From assembly GCA_913060565.1 (NCBI GenBank), contig CAJXRU010000036.1:1-32456 (forward strand): a DNA stretch of 32,456 bases, given 5' to 3'. The stretch is from an uncultured Gammaproteobacteria bacterium. Lineage in GTDB: Bacteria > Pseudomonadota > Gammaproteobacteria > Enterobacterales > Psychrobiaceae. Position 1 is the stretch's first letter. Every line of letters starts with the position of its first letter. This document shows, one piece after another, positions 8,968 to 21,103 of this stretch. The position numbers were made by a program, and so were the translations under genes. Under the pieces are notes generated by a model. It was not told where the DNA came from. It did not search any database and worked only from the letters and a program-made list of their open reading frames with translations.

Positions 8968-9061
8968 AGGGCTATTGTCTGCCCAAGCGACTTCAAGATG
9001 CAGGTTTTTCGACTTGCTGAAGACTAGCACCTTGAGGTGGCTTGGGTATAGCAATAGCCCT
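8968..9061. repeat. 94-bp imperfect palindromic element (MITE/REP-like)
   Basis: Terminal arms AGGGCTATTG (8968-8977) and CAATAGCCCT (9052-9061) match perfectly. The inner arms 8982-9001 and 9027-9046 are inverted copies identical at 17 of 20 positions (CCCAAGCGACTTCAAGATGC against the complement CCCAAGCCACCTCAAGGTGC). They are separated by a 25-nt loop, and small asymmetric bulges lie between outer and inner arms. It sits between the phosphoribosyltransferase stop and the xseA start and codes for nothing. Size and architecture suggest a non-autonomous mobile or REP-type repeat; in RNA it would be a long hairpin. No clear target duplication is visible. Confidence 0.72.
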
Positions 9062-9090
9062 TGTAATTATTAGTCACGATATGACAAGGA

Positions 9091-9657
9091 TTAGTCTTCC
9101 ATTTGCGCGACGCGATCGCGTAAGAAATCCATACCAGGTTTATCGTTAAGCAATTCGTGTTTGGTTAATCCCGTTAATTCGTGGGGGAAAACCAGCCATT
9201 CATTCGTTTCATATAGGTAGAAATCAGGCGTTCGATCCGTTTTATTATTTTCAGGCTTAAAATAAGGCGTCGCAATCTTCATTTGAGGCGTATTCTTACG
9301 ACATTTCTTCGTAAGATCTTCAATAATTTGCGCAACACTTAATCCTGTATCATAAACATCGTCAACAATAAGTAATGTATCTTCTGAGTTTACGTTGCGG
9401 ATAATATAATCTAATCCGTGGACCCGAACATTTGAAACACGCTCTTCAATACCCGTATAAGAAGAAGTACGAATCGAAATATGATCTGATTTTACACCAA
9501 AGAAATCTAGTAGCTCTTGTACCGCAATCCCAACAGGAGTACCGCCTCGCCAAACGCCAATGATGTAATCAGGCTTGCAGCCACTGTCCAATACTTTTAA
9601 ACCGAGTTTATATGAATCGTCTAAAAGTGTTTGTGCGTCGATATATTTTTTAGTCAT
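9091..9657 (-). CDS. Purine-type phosphoribosyltransferase (HGPRT/XGPRT-like)
   Basis: Type I phosphoribosyltransferase fold of 188 residues. The PRPP-binding loop LLIVDDVYDTGLS is clear, and the N-terminal IIGVWRGGTPVG is the pyrophosphate-loop segment. The family transfers phosphoribose from PRPP to a nucleobase; hypoxanthine, guanine or xanthine is the best guess because of similarity to COG2236-type enzymes and the position next to guaBA, but the base is not proven by sequence. The start is placed at 9657 because GGAAAA lies at good spacing before it. An in-frame ATG at 9667-9669 would add MENQ but lacks a ribosome binding site. The gene is divergent from guaB and followed by the palindromic element. 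Confidence 0.85.
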   Translation of the reverse strand: MTKKYIDAQTLLDDSYKLGLKVLDSGCKPDYIIGVWRGGTPVGIAVQELLDFFGVKSDHISIRTSSYTGIEERVSNVRVHGLDYIIRNVNSEDTLLIVDDVYDTGLSVAQIIEDLTKKCRKNTPQMKIATPYFKPENNKTDRTPDFYLYETNEWLVFPHELTGLTKHELLNDKPGMDFLRDRVAQMED

Positions 9658-9835
9658 TTGATTTTCCATTAGGGTGATAGCAACATCGCCATATTGGGAA
9701 GGAAGTATAGCAAAAGCTAACTAAGAAAAATTAGATTTTTATCAATTGTTGGCTTTAATGACAACAAAAAGGGTGTTTTTTACAATTTTGTAACGACATA
9801 TTGTGGTTTATCGTTAAATTAATCGCAAATATTGA

Positions 9836-9864
9836 TTGTGCAGTAGGCACTATTTCCCTATAAT
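9836..9864 (+). promoter_or_regulatory. Predicted guaBA promoter
   Basis: TTGTGC (9836-9841) and a perfect -10 TATAAT (9859-9864) are spaced by 17 bp, 50 bp before guaB. The sequence around the -35 (tcgcaaatattgattgtg) carries a weak PurR-like half site (GCAAA). I do not call a PurR operator because the second half is poor. AGGTGAG (9900-9906) is the guaB ribosome binding site. Confidence 0.65.
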
Positions 9865-9914
9865 ACGTCGGCAATATTTAATCCCTTTTATATTCATTTA
9901 GGTGAGATGTTGCA

Positions 9915-11384
9915 ATGCTAAGAATCGCTCAAGAAGCTTTAACTTTCGATGATGTTCTACTAGTCCCAGGACATTCTACTGTGCTGCCACACACGGCAGA
10001 CCTTCGCACTAAACTAACAGAAAAAATTCACCTTAATATTCCAATGTTATCTGCATCTATGGATACAGTAACTGAAGCCCGTTTGGCTATTGCATTAGCT
10101 CAAGAAGGCGGCATTGGGTTTATTCACAAGAATATGACGATTGAACAGCAAGCGCATGAAGTTGAACTGGTTAAAAAGTTCGAATCTGGCGTTGTTTCTA
10201 AGCCGGTTACTGTTGGCCCTGACGTTACAATTCGTGAAATTAACGAGATGCGTGACCGCTTAGGTTTTTCTGGTTTCCCTGTAGTCGATAACCAAAATAA
10301 CGTATTAGGCATCATTACGTCACGTGATGTTCGCTTTGCGACGAACTTAGATAAGCCGTGTAGCGCGCTAATGACGCCTAAAGAAAAGCTAGTCACAGTC
10401 ATAGATCCTACCGATTCAGAAAATGTATTACACCTAATGCACGAGAATCGTATTGAAAAGATCGTTGTGGTTGATGCGCAGTTTAAATTACAAGGCATGA
10501 TCACCGTAAAAGATTTCCAAAAAGCTGAAGATAAGCCAAATGCGTGTAAAGACGAGCAAGGCCGCTTACGTGTAGGTGCTGCTGTAGGTTGTGGTGCTGG
10601 TACTGATGAGCGAATCGCTGCATTGGTTGAAGCAGGCGTTGATGTATTATTAATTGATACCTCACACGGTCATTCGCAAGGCGTGTTAGACCGTATTAAA
10701 CAAACACGTACACAATATCCTGAACTTCAAATTATTGGTGGTAATGTAGCAACAGGTGCTGGCGCACTTGCTATTGCTGATGCTGGTGCCAACGCGGTTA
10801 AAGTGGGTATTGGTCCAGGTTCTATTTGTACAACACGTATTGTTACAGGTGTTGGTGTACCGCAAATTACGGCAGTTTCAGATGCTGTTGACGCGTTAGC
10901 AGGCCGTAATATTCCTGTGATTGCTGATGGCGGCATCCGTTTCTCTGGTGATATCGCCAAAGCCTTAGTTGCTGGCGCTAACTGCGTCATGATGGGCTCA
11001 ATGTTCGCTGGCACTGAAGAAGCGCCAGGTGAAGTTGAACTATATCAAGGTCGTTATTACAAGTCTTATCGCGGCATGGGATCTATTGGCGCGATGGATC
11101 AACGTGATGGTTCATCCGACCGTTATTTCCAAACCAGCAAAGAAGCATCAAAACTTGTGCCTGAAGGCATCGAAGGTCGTGTTGCTTACAAGGGACCAAT
11201 TTCAAATATCATTCATCAACAACTTGGTGGTATTCGCAGTGCAATGGGCTTGACTGGTTGCGGCACGATTGAAGCGTTAGGCACTAAAGCTCAATTCGTA
11301 AAAATTACTTCAGCGGGGATGGGTGAGTCTCATGTTCATGACGTAACTATTACCAAAGAAGCACCAAACTACCGCATGGGTTAA
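9915..11384 (+). CDS. guaB: IMP dehydrogenase
   Basis: Oxidises IMP to XMP with NAD+, the committing step to GMP; 489 residues, against 488 in E. coli. The N-terminus [17 protein letters not shown] is typical. Two CBS domains, seen around ITSRDVRF and [10 protein letters not shown], occupy about residues 95-205. The catalytic loop [15 protein letters not shown] carries the nucleophilic Cys near residue 306, and [27 protein letters not shown] and the flap follow. The start is supported by AGGTGAG 8 nt upstream. It is the first gene of a guaB-guaA operon with a strong promoter and a short intercistronic hairpin before guaA. Confidence 0.98.
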   Translation: MLRIAQEALTFDDVLLVPGHSTVLPHTADLRTKLTEKIHLNIPMLSASMDTVTEARLAIALAQEGGIGFIHKNMTIEQQAHEVELVKKFESGVVSKPVTVGPDVTIREINEMRDRLGFSGFPVVDNQNNVLGIITSRDVRFATNLDKPCSALMTPKEKLVTVIDPTDSENVLHLMHENRIEKIVVVDAQFKLQGMITVKDFQKAEDKPNACKDEQGRLRVGAAVGCGAGTDERIAALVEAGVDVLLIDTSHGHSQGVLDRIKQTRTQYPELQIIGGNVATGAGALAIADAGANAVKVGIGPGSICTTRIVTGVGVPQITAVSDAVDALAGRNIPVIADGGIRFSGDIAKALVAGANCVMMGSMFAGTEEAPGEVELYQGRYYKSYRGMGSIGAMDQRDGSSDRYFQTSKEASKLVPEGIEGRVAYKGPISNIIHQQLGGIRSAMGLTGCGTIEALGTKAQFVKITSAGMGESHVHDVTITKEAPNYRMG

Positions 11385-11402
11385 TTCCCTACAGTTCATA
11401 AC

Positions 11403-11424
11403 AAGGGCATCGATTGGTGCCTTT
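11403..11424 (+). terminator. Intercistronic hairpin between guaB and guaA
   Basis: Bases 11403-11411 pair with 11416-11424 (AAGGGCATC with GGTGCCTTT, nine pairs including two G-U) around a GATT loop, followed by a T-rich stretch. It looks like a weak intrinsic terminator or processing stem that could lower guaA expression relative to guaB. Confidence 0.45.
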
Positions 11425-11451
11425 ATTTACTTAATTTTTAAAGGGTTATTC

Positions 11452-13023
11452 ATGAGCAACATACATGATCATCGCATACTGATTTTAGATTTCGGTTCAC
11501 AATACACACAGCTGATCGCGCGCCGAATTCGTGAAATAGGTGTTTACTGTGAACTTTGGGGTTGGGATGTTTCTGAGGAAAAAATCCGCGAATTTAATCC
11601 TAACGGTATTATCTTGTCTGGTGGTCCAGAGTCGGTAACACTCGAGGATGCGCCAGTAGCACCGCAATATGTTTTTGAAGCGGGTGTGCCTGTATTAGGT
11701 GTGTGTTACGGCATGCAAACAATGTCTGCACAACTTGGCGGTAGTGTTGAAACATCATCAGAGCGTGAATTTGGTTATGCCAAAGTCGAGCGCGTTGGCG
11801 AATGTGAGTTATTTAAAAATATTGAAGATGAAATCATTGATGGCAATGCATTTTTAGATGTATGGATGAGCCATGGTGATAAAGTCGCGACTATTCCATC
11901 ATCTTTTAAAACGATAGCAAAAACCGACAGTTGTCCTTTTGCTGCAATGGCTGATGAAGAGCGTCGTTTTTACGGTGTTCAGTTCCACCCTGAAGTGACT
12001 CATACTAAGCAAGGCGGTCGTCTTCTAGAGCGTTTCGTAGTAGATATTTGTGGATGTGAAAAGAAATGGACACCGGGCTCTATCATTGATGATGCTGTCG
12101 CTCGTATTAAAGAACAAGTTGGTGATGATGAGGTTATCCTTGGTCTGTCTGGTGGGGTTGATAGTTCAGTAACGGCGATGCTAATTCAACGTGCGATTGG
12201 CGATAAACTAACATGTGTATTTGTCGACAATGGTTTGTTACGTTTAAACGAAGCGGATCAAGTGATGGAAATGTTTGGCGATCACTTTGGGCTAAACATC
12301 GTTCACGTTGATGGTGAAAATCGTTTCTTAGACGCACTTAAAGGCGAAGATGAGCCGGAAGCTAAGCGTAAGATTATCGGCCATGTATTTGTCGACATTT
12401 TTGATGAAGAATCTAAAAAGTGTGAAAATGCAAAGTGGTTAGCACAGGGCACAATCTATCCTGATGTGATTGAATCTGCGGCTGCTGGCACTGGTAAAGC
12501 ACATGTTATCAAATCTCACCACAATGTAGGTGGATTACCAGATGATATGGAAATGGGCTTGGTTGAGCCGTTACGTGAACTCTTTAAAGATGAAGTACGC
12601 CGTATTGGTTTAGAGCTAGGTTTGCCGTATGACATGTTATATCGTCATCCTTTCCCAGGGCCTGGTTTAGGTGTGCGTGTACTTGGCGAAGTGAAGAAAG
12701 AATACTGTGATTTATTGCGCCGCGCTGATGCTATTTTCATTGAAGAGCTGCATAAAGCCGATTTATACCACAAAGTAAGCCAAGCATTTACCGTATTTTT
12801 GCCGGTTAAGTCAGTGGGCGTCATGGGCGATGGTCGCAAGTATGATTGGGTCGTTTCGTTACGTTGCGTCGAAACAATTGATTTCATGACGGCGGTGTGG
12901 TCACAACTGCCTTATGATTTACTGGGTCATGTTTCAAATCGTATTATTAATGAAATTGATGGCATTTCTCGTGTTGTTTACGATATTTCAGGTAAACCGC
13001 CTGCGACTATCGAATGGGAATAG
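11452..13023 (+). CDS. guaA: GMP synthase (glutamine-hydrolysing)
   Basis: Amidates XMP to GMP using glutamine and ATP; 523 residues, against 525 in E. coli. The class I glutamine amidotransferase domain (about residues 8-200) has the nucleophile in GVCYGMQ (C85) and the His/Glu of the triad in FHPEVTH (H179, E181). The ATP-pyrophosphatase domain has the P-loop LSGGVDSSV (about 232-240). The dimerisation domain ends in [10 protein letters not shown], the canonical C-terminus. It lies 67 bp after guaB on the same strand and is followed by a strong intrinsic terminator that closes the operon. Confidence 0.98.
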   Translation: MSNIHDHRILILDFGSQYTQLIARRIREIGVYCELWGWDVSEEKIREFNPNGIILSGGPESVTLEDAPVAPQYVFEAGVPVLGVCYGMQTMSAQLGGSVETSSEREFGYAKVERVGECELFKNIEDEIIDGNAFLDVWMSHGDKVATIPSSFKTIAKTDSCPFAAMADEERRFYGVQFHPEVTHTKQGGRLLERFVVDICGCEKKWTPGSIIDDAVARIKEQVGDDEVILGLSGGVDSSVTAMLIQRAIGDKLTCVFVDNGLLRLNEADQVMEMFGDHFGLNIVHVDGENRFLDALKGEDEPEAKRKIIGHVFVDIFDEESKKCENAKWLAQGTIYPDVIESAAAGTGKAHVIKSHHNVGGLPDDMEMGLVEPLRELFKDEVRRIGLELGLPYDMLYRHPFPGPGLGVRVLGEVKKEYCDLLRRADAIFIEELHKADLYHKVSQAFTVFLPVKSVGVMGDGRKYDWVVSLRCVETIDFMTAVWSQLPYDLLGHVSNRIINEIDGISRVVYDISGKPPATIEWE

Positions 13024-13051
13024 TCTTTTAATTTCTTAAATAGTATTTGCT

Positions 13052-13631
<580 letters not shown>

Positions 13632-13722
13632 CAGCATAAAGTTTGAGATAGTCGTCATAAGTACTTGGCTGGAGGCTCATTTAGCGCTAGGCTAAATAAA
13701 GGCCATTGAAGGAATGCGCATT

Positions 13723-14544
13723 ATGACTAAAACCATCTCAAACCTCCGCAATAAATCCTTATTGTTTGTTGGTTGGTTATTGTTTTCGATAAGCGCGTGT
13801 GCAAAGCAACAAGAAATACTTATCGTTGCAGATGATAGCTATCCACCTTATTCCTATGTTGAAAACAATGAGATAAAAGGCATCTATATTGATTTAATCA
13901 ATCTTGCCGCTCAGCGATTAGCAAAAGACTACAAAATTAAATTCGTCGCTATGCCTTGGAAACGGGCATTGCAAGAAGTTAAGCTCGGCAATGCCTTCGC
14001 GGTTATCCCACCTTATATTCATAGTCACAAACGAGATTATATTTGGCCGTATTCTGCTGCACTCGCATACGAACGCGTTGTTGCACATTGCCATGATTCG
14101 ATAGATCTTCGAGAGCACTTGTTGATGCAAAGTGATAAACCTAGCAAACAAAGTATTAATGTTGGCATTAACGCGGGGTATATGATTCTAAACGAACGCC
14201 TTAGCCAAGCAAAAGCTCAAGGCCTTATTAAAGTGTGGGAAAATCGCAGTACTAAGGCGAACGTGCTAAAACTAATTAATCGTCGCATAGATTGTTACCT
14301 TAACGATCCTCTATCGACGAAGTGGGTGTTAAAAGGCATTACAGAAAGTGACAGTTCGCTCAACTTTAAAGAGATACATCAAACGATCGAAGTGATGGTT
14401 CAAACTGCCCATATTGGCTATAGCAGTGATGAGAACAATCGCTTTAAGTTTAAAGATGACTTTGTGAAACGCTTTGACAAGGCATTAGCCGCCGTTAAGC
14501 GAGAAAATGCCTTGGATAAAATCGTTGCTCAATACGTCCATTAA
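13723..14544 (+). CDS. Periplasmic solute-binding protein family 3-like protein
   Basis: Exported protein of about 273 residues with a periplasmic binding-protein type II fold (SBP_bac_3). An N-terminal hydrophobic segment (LLFVGWLLFSIS) ends in SACAKQQ, which can be read either as a lipobox (ISA-C) or as a signal peptidase I site (ACA). The mature N-terminus EILIVADDSYPPYSYVENNEIKGIYIDL is the classic ligand-domain opening, followed by MPWKRALQEVKLGNAFAVIPP and WPYS. No transporter permease or ATPase is adjacent, as is usual for such orphan proteins in Alteromonadales; the ligand is unknown. The ATG at 13723 is chosen over 13714 because GAAGGA abuts the first ATG and is correctly spaced for the second. 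Confidence 0.85.
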   Translation: MTKTISNLRNKSLLFVGWLLFSISACAKQQEILIVADDSYPPYSYVENNEIKGIYIDLINLAAQRLAKDYKIKFVAMPWKRALQEVKLGNAFAVIPPYIHSHKRDYIWPYSAALAYERVVAHCHDSIDLREHLLMQSDKPSKQSINVGINAGYMILNERLSQAKAQGLIKVWENRSTKANVLKLINRRIDCYLNDPLSTKWVLKGITESDSSLNFKEIHQTIEVMVQTAHIGYSSDENNRFKFKDDFVKRFDKALAAVKRENALDKIVAQYVH

Positions 14545-16350
14545 TTACCACTGACGGTAAACAGGGTAACGGCCATGTGATTTATCATAAAATGGTGACT
14601 GGCGATAAAACCACGCTAATCTGGCACGAGGATCATTCGCAAAATCTTTATCTGCTCTTAGTTTTTCTTCAAACTCAGTACGTAGTGCCGGAGACTGTTT
14701 TAACATTTCCTTTGCCATGGGAACGACCGCATAGCCTTCAATATATTCGGTGCGTTGGAAAATAGTGTTAAAGAATCCCCATTGGAAAAGAGAATCACTG
14801 GCCTGAGGTTCTAATAACATGAACGCCAATTTACCTAAGGGCTGATCTAGACTTACTTTCACCGCCCCTATCGGCAATTCAATATTTCCTTGGTGACTGT
14901 TAAAGCTTGCTTTAACGCGCATTTCACCCTCATAAGGGGATTTGCCGAATTTTGGTTTTTCAACCTGTAGCTGCTCTACATTAATTATTCTTGGCTTAGC
15001 GAGTACTTCAGTAGCAATACCATGGCGTTTAATCGTCTCGATAGCTTGTGTATATTGCGGTAAAATCCAATAGGCTTGCGGCAATTTGGTTACTTGCTCT
15101 GGTACATTGCGGTCAAACCATGGCATATCGTAATGCTTTGGCTTTCCTGTCCATTTGACTTGCTTAGCACCAGAGATAGGATCGTCGAAATGCTCAAAGG
15201 TAACGCCTTTGAATTTAACGGTGCGTGGCTGATTATAACCCCAACTTAGTGGTAAATGGGTTGGCCTTGCATCCTTGTCCGCCGTGATAGCTTGCTCAAG
15301 TTGATGAGTAAATTTATCCACAATTTTCATCGACTGTTCAATTAATACATAAGTCCCCAAAACTCGTTGGCGATAAGGCTTTAACGAATGATTTTCAACA
15401 AGAACTGTTGGAATGTGCCGAGCAGCGCCATAACCATCACTATAACGTGGTGACGGGCTCCAACCACTAATACCTTTGTCAATATTTCGATTATCCATCG
15501 CAAAGACTAAATCACCAGGCACATGTCCTTGCATTGTTAATTCATTATCCAATACAGGGCGGTAATGTTGATTGAACCATTGCGCGATGGCTGGTGAATG
15601 GCTATGTGAACCGCTGGTGCCGTAGGTAATATCATATTGATAGTCAACGCCGTCGGTAACATGAAGATCGAGATATAAGCTCGGCTCAAAACGGTTTAAC
15701 AAGGCAATCATGCTTTGCATTTCAACGCTTTGAACTTTGGCGTAGTCGCGATTAAGATTAATATTTTGGGCAGTAGAGCGCCAGCCCATATTGCTCGGGC
15801 CACGTTGATTAACGCGATGATATTTTGATTTATTCTCGTGACCATCAACGTTGAAAATTGGCACAAAAAGTAAATCTACATTAGCCAACAATTGGGTTTT
15901 CTTGCCCATTGCAACATCACGAAGCAACATCATTCCTGCGTCTTTACCATCAATTTCGCCGGAATGAATTCCAGCTTGTGCTAATACCTTAGGGCGCTTC
16001 TTATCGTTAAAATTTGAAGATACATGCACCAAAATTAGGGGCTTTCCGAGGGCACTTTCGCCAAAGGTTGATAATTTTATCAAGGGCGACTTGCTAGCTA
16101 ATGTTTCGAGGTATTGATAAGTTTCTTGGTAAGATGGTGTTGTATTAAAGCCGTTTTTTTCAATAGGTGTTTGCCAGCGCGGGTCGTTATTAATAAGAGA
16201 TTCACTCTCGCCATGCCATTCAAGTGCAGGTGGTAAGAGTTTTGAAGGTTCTTGAAAGTTAAAAACAGTATTTTCACCAGCAATCGACATACCGTTAAGG
16301 ATTAAGCAAAGTGATAAGACGGAAGGTTTAAGCAATGAATGAGGTTGCAT
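14545..16350 (-). CDS. Secreted M14-family zinc carboxypeptidase
   Basis: Exported metallocarboxypeptidase-type protein of about 601 residues. A signal peptide (MQPHSLLKPSVLSLCLILNG-MSIAGE) is followed by the M14 catalytic domain. Numbering from the longer form starting at 16377, zinc ligands are seen in GIHSGEIDG (H138, E141) and DLHVTDG (H239), the substrate motif is NLNRDY (N209, R210), and a candidate catalytic Glu is in PTVLVENHS (E328). This domain covers about residues 80-360; the C-terminal 240 residues are an unassigned beta-rich region. Start 16350 gives the better signal peptide; the ATG at 16377 is possible. Its stop directly abuts that of the convergent upstream gene with no bases between. 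Likely role: periplasmic or extracellular peptide degradation for nutrition. Confidence 0.88.
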   Translation of the reverse strand: MQPHSLLKPSVLSLCLILNGMSIAGENTVFNFQEPSKLLPPALEWHGESESLINNDPRWQTPIEKNGFNTTPSYQETYQYLETLASKSPLIKLSTFGESALGKPLILVHVSSNFNDKKRPKVLAQAGIHSGEIDGKDAGMMLLRDVAMGKKTQLLANVDLLFVPIFNVDGHENKSKYHRVNQRGPSNMGWRSTAQNINLNRDYAKVQSVEMQSMIALLNRFEPSLYLDLHVTDGVDYQYDITYGTSGSHSHSPAIAQWFNQHYRPVLDNELTMQGHVPGDLVFAMDNRNIDKGISGWSPSPRYSDGYGAARHIPTVLVENHSLKPYRQRVLGTYVLIEQSMKIVDKFTHQLEQAITADKDARPTHLPLSWGYNQPRTVKFKGVTFEHFDDPISGAKQVKWTGKPKHYDMPWFDRNVPEQVTKLPQAYWILPQYTQAIETIKRHGIATEVLAKPRIINVEQLQVEKPKFGKSPYEGEMRVKASFNSHQGNIELPIGAVKVSLDQPLGKLAFMLLEPQASDSLFQWGFFNTIFQRTEYIEGYAVVPMAKEMLKQSPALRTEFEEKLRADKDFANDPRARLAWFYRQSPFYDKSHGRYPVYRQW

Positions 16351-16434
16351 AATGTTAACTTGTTGGAAAAAGGTCATTATTATACGAAGAGCTTCTTTTG
16401 CAAAGTACTAATTAGAAACAATTTATTTAAAAGA

Positions 16435-18201
16435 TTAAATACCAAAGACGCTGTTTTTTCCTGCGCGTTTACTTTGATATAAGTAATCATCGGCGACTTT
16501 TAATAGCTCATCCAAATTTAATGGATTGTTGCGTGTATGCAGTGCATAACCTATAGAAATAGTCGGGTGAATGGCTGCATCGCCGTAGATGATATTTAAA
16601 TCACATACCGCTTTATTAATACGTGACGATATGTCGTTCAACTGCGTCTTTGACACCGATTGACACATTAAGACGAATTCATCACCACCCCATCTAAATA
16701 GCGTGTCTTGGGCGCGAATTTCAGCATTAATGGTTTCGACAATTTTCTTTAATGCAATATCACCACCGCCGTGACCAAATTTGTCATTTATTTTTTTAAA
16801 ATCGTCGCAATCGATCAGCAGAAGCCCGAATGAGGTGTCGAGATTTTTATCCTTCGCTAATTTTTGTTTTACAAGTGGCAAAAAATGTTTCAAGTAACTT
16901 CGAGCATAAGCGCCAGTCAACGCGTCTTTCATGGAAATAGCTACTCTCATTGCCATTAAGCGATGACGAATGAAAAGTGACACAGAAATACCAATAAAGA
17001 TAAATAACACGGCCGCTAACCACATCACTGTATTATGTCGCTCAGTGTAGGCTTTTTGAGCCGCTAAGTCGCTAGATAGCACACTATTCTCAAGTGCGAT
17101 CATTTTATTCTTTTGACGGAGTCCATTAATGCGTTTATCCATTATGGTTAGTAAACTAATGGCATTTTTATTATTGTCGGAATGTAAAAAATCTGTGTAA
17201 GCACTAAGATGTTCTAACGCCGTTTGCGTATTATTTTGACGTTGATAAATATTACTTAATAAATAGTTTAATTCCGCTTTTCCAGAGAGATGATCTAATC
17301 TCTTGGCATACATCATACTCGTTTGAGCATAACTTAGTGCCAAGGCATCATTATGCTGAGTGTAATTGAGCGTTGCTAAGTCAAAATTAATCAAACGTAA
17401 TAGGCGAACGTCATGCTCTAAGGTTGCTATGGTTAAAGACTGTTTCAACCATTGTTCACTGATATCATATTGTGGAATCATTTGATGGGCGAGACCACGT
17501 AATCTATCGATATATCCTTGTGCATAGTCCATGGTTTTGGCAACTGAAGAAGCTTGCTCAACGATATCAATAATTTCATGTGCTGATAATTTCTGAGATT
17601 TTAGTCCAGCATTCGCTAGATAGAGAAGAGCGAGTAGCTCCGTATTCTTAAAGTTATTGTGACGTGAAATTTTTAAGGCGCTTTCAAGTGGTGTAAATGC
17701 AAGACCGCTTAGACCAAGCTCAATATAAGATTGCCCTAATCGATTTAACGCAATGGCTTGGCCGCGTTGATGTTGATGTTCAAAGGCATAGTCAGCCATT
17801 TGTTGTACGTAGTAAATGGCAGACGCGTAATCACCACGGTTAAAATAAACCCAGCTAATGTGATTTAGCGAATCAATTTTATAGCTGTGGCTTGCTGTTT
17901 TATTGAGAGCGGCGATTGCTTTTTCTAAGTAGGTATTTGCTAGCGTAATATTGCCATTATTTGTTTCAAGTTTGGCAATAAGGCCGAAGATAGGCGCCCT
18001 AATACCGTCAAATGAATGCTCATTTATGGCTTGTAAGGTATCTGAAATATACTTGTTGTTAGCGTTGTTATTTAAATGAACGACTTCAATTAGCTGCTCA
18101 TAAGCTTGAACAGCACGAGCTGAAACAACAGTCGATTGAGCAGGGAACGCACTAAGCAGCATGACTAATAAAGAGATAGCAATGAAAATTCGTAAATGCA
18201 T
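16435..18201 (-). CDS. TPR-sensor diguanylate cyclase (GGDEF)
   Basis: Synthesises cyclic di-GMP from two GTP; 588 residues. A signal peptide (MHLRIFIAISLLVMLLSAFPAQS) is followed by a periplasmic region of TPR-like helical repeats (about residues 30-350, e.g. SWVYFNRGDYASAIYYV, NRLGQSYIELGLSGLAF), a short coiled coil and one transmembrane helix (TVMWLAAVLFIFIGISVSLFI, about 395-415). The cytoplasmic GGDEF domain follows, with MKDALTGAYARSYL at its start, LLLIDCDDFKKINDKFGH and RWGGDEF. RAQD lies five residues before the GGDEF motif and fits the RxxD inhibitory I-site, predicting product feedback. The signature is intact, so activity is likely. The signal sensed by the TPR region is unknown. 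Confidence 0.92.
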   Translation of the reverse strand: MHLRIFIAISLLVMLLSAFPAQSTVVSARAVQAYEQLIEVVHLNNNANNKYISDTLQAINEHSFDGIRAPIFGLIAKLETNNGNITLANTYLEKAIAALNKTASHSYKIDSLNHISWVYFNRGDYASAIYYVQQMADYAFEHQHQRGQAIALNRLGQSYIELGLSGLAFTPLESALKISRHNNFKNTELLALLYLANAGLKSQKLSAHEIIDIVEQASSVAKTMDYAQGYIDRLRGLAHQMIPQYDISEQWLKQSLTIATLEHDVRLLRLINFDLATLNYTQHNDALALSYAQTSMMYAKRLDHLSGKAELNYLLSNIYQRQNNTQTALEHLSAYTDFLHSDNNKNAISLLTIMDKRINGLRQKNKMIALENSVLSSDLAAQKAYTERHNTVMWLAAVLFIFIGISVSLFIRHRLMAMRVAISMKDALTGAYARSYLKHFLPLVKQKLAKDKNLDTSFGLLLIDCDDFKKINDKFGHGGGDIALKKIVETINAEIRAQDTLFRWGGDEFVLMCQSVSKTQLNDISSRINKAVCDLNIIYGDAAIHPTISIGYALHTRNNPLNLDELLKVADDYLYQSKRAGKNSVFGI

Positions 18202-18341
18202 TATCGTTTGTACTGCTGTTAGTGGTTATCAATAAATCACAGGCATAATAGCATTAACGGCGGTGAATGGTAGTTAAATTAAAAGATTTCGCAATGACAC
18301 ACATTGCTTTAATGAGACACTGTTTAGGTCGGTAATTAATG

Positions 18342-18373
18342 AGGTGTGCCAGTAGGTTATGGCACACCTTTTT
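18342..18373 (+). terminator. 10-bp perfect hairpin after hisI
   Basis: AGGTGTGCCA (18342-18351) and TGGCACACCT (18360-18369) form a perfect stem with an 8-nt loop, 7 bp beyond the hisI stop. The run of five T (18369-18373) is on the plus strand, so canonical polarity is plus, although the only adjacent transcript end is the minus-strand his operon. It may act as a stabilising or weak terminating 3' stem for his mRNA. Confidence 0.55.
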
Positions 18374-18376
18374 AGG

Positions 18377-18984
18377 TTACTTATGGCGTGAACGCAGATT
18401 ATCCATGATCTCTGTCAGTGGCACTTCTTTACCTCGCAGCAGAACCAGCAAATGATAAAGTAAATCAGAAGATTCGTTAATTAATTCATCACGGTCATCT
18501 GTCGCAGCAGCAAGAGCGACTTCAACACCTTCTTCACCTACTTTTTGTGCCATGCGTTTAACGCCGCTATTAAACAATGACGCCGTGTAGCTGCTTTCGT
18601 CGCGGTCGGCATAACGCGCGTCAATGACTTGATTGAGTTGGCTAATAAAATCAAGATCAAAACCGTTTGAATCAGCAAAACAGCTTTGAGTGCCAAGATG
18701 ACACGTTGGGCCAGCCGGCTGCGCCATCACCAATAATGTATCTTTATCACAATCGATGGCCATATCTTTGACATGGAGAAAATCACCCGAGGTTTCACCT
18801 TTGGTCCACAAGCGATTCTTCGTTCGGGAGAAAAAAGTCACCTTCATGCTGGACAATGTTGTATCGAGCGCTTCTTGGTTCATATACCCGAGCATCAAAA
18901 CTTGACCATTAAAACTGTCTTGTACAATCACAGGTAATAGATTGTCGACTTTTTCCCAGTTAATAGCGGTTATTTGCGTCGTTG

Positions 18985-18991
<7 letters not shown>
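18377..18991 (-). CDS. hisI: Bifunctional phosphoribosyl-AMP cyclohydrolase / phosphoribosyl-ATP pyrophosphatase
   Basis: Catalyses steps 2 and 3 of histidine synthesis (HisIE fusion); 204 residues, against 203 in E. coli. The N-terminal cyclohydrolase domain (about 1-115) has [26 protein letters not shown] and the zinc region [10 protein letters not shown]...[12 protein letters not shown]. The C-terminal pyrophosphohydrolase domain (about 120-204) has [20 protein letters not shown] and [14 protein letters not shown], the all-alpha NTP-PPase metal site. It is the last gene of the operon, overlapping hisF by 7 bp, which implies translational coupling. Confidence 0.97.

Positions 18992-21102
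<2,111 letters not shown>

Positions 21103-21103
<1 letters not shown>

Noticed and set aside
9815-9845. PurR operator at the guaB promoter
   Set aside because: Only one weak half site (GCAAA) is visible; the 16-bp palindrome is not there.
10176-10190. tRNA T-loop-like string (gttcgaat)
   Set aside because: It lies inside guaB coding sequence with no cloverleaf around it; no tRNA gene was found in the window.
10124-11014. Antisense frames over guaB (126 and 95 codons)
   Set aside because: Low-complexity shadows of the strongly conserved IMP dehydrogenase gene.
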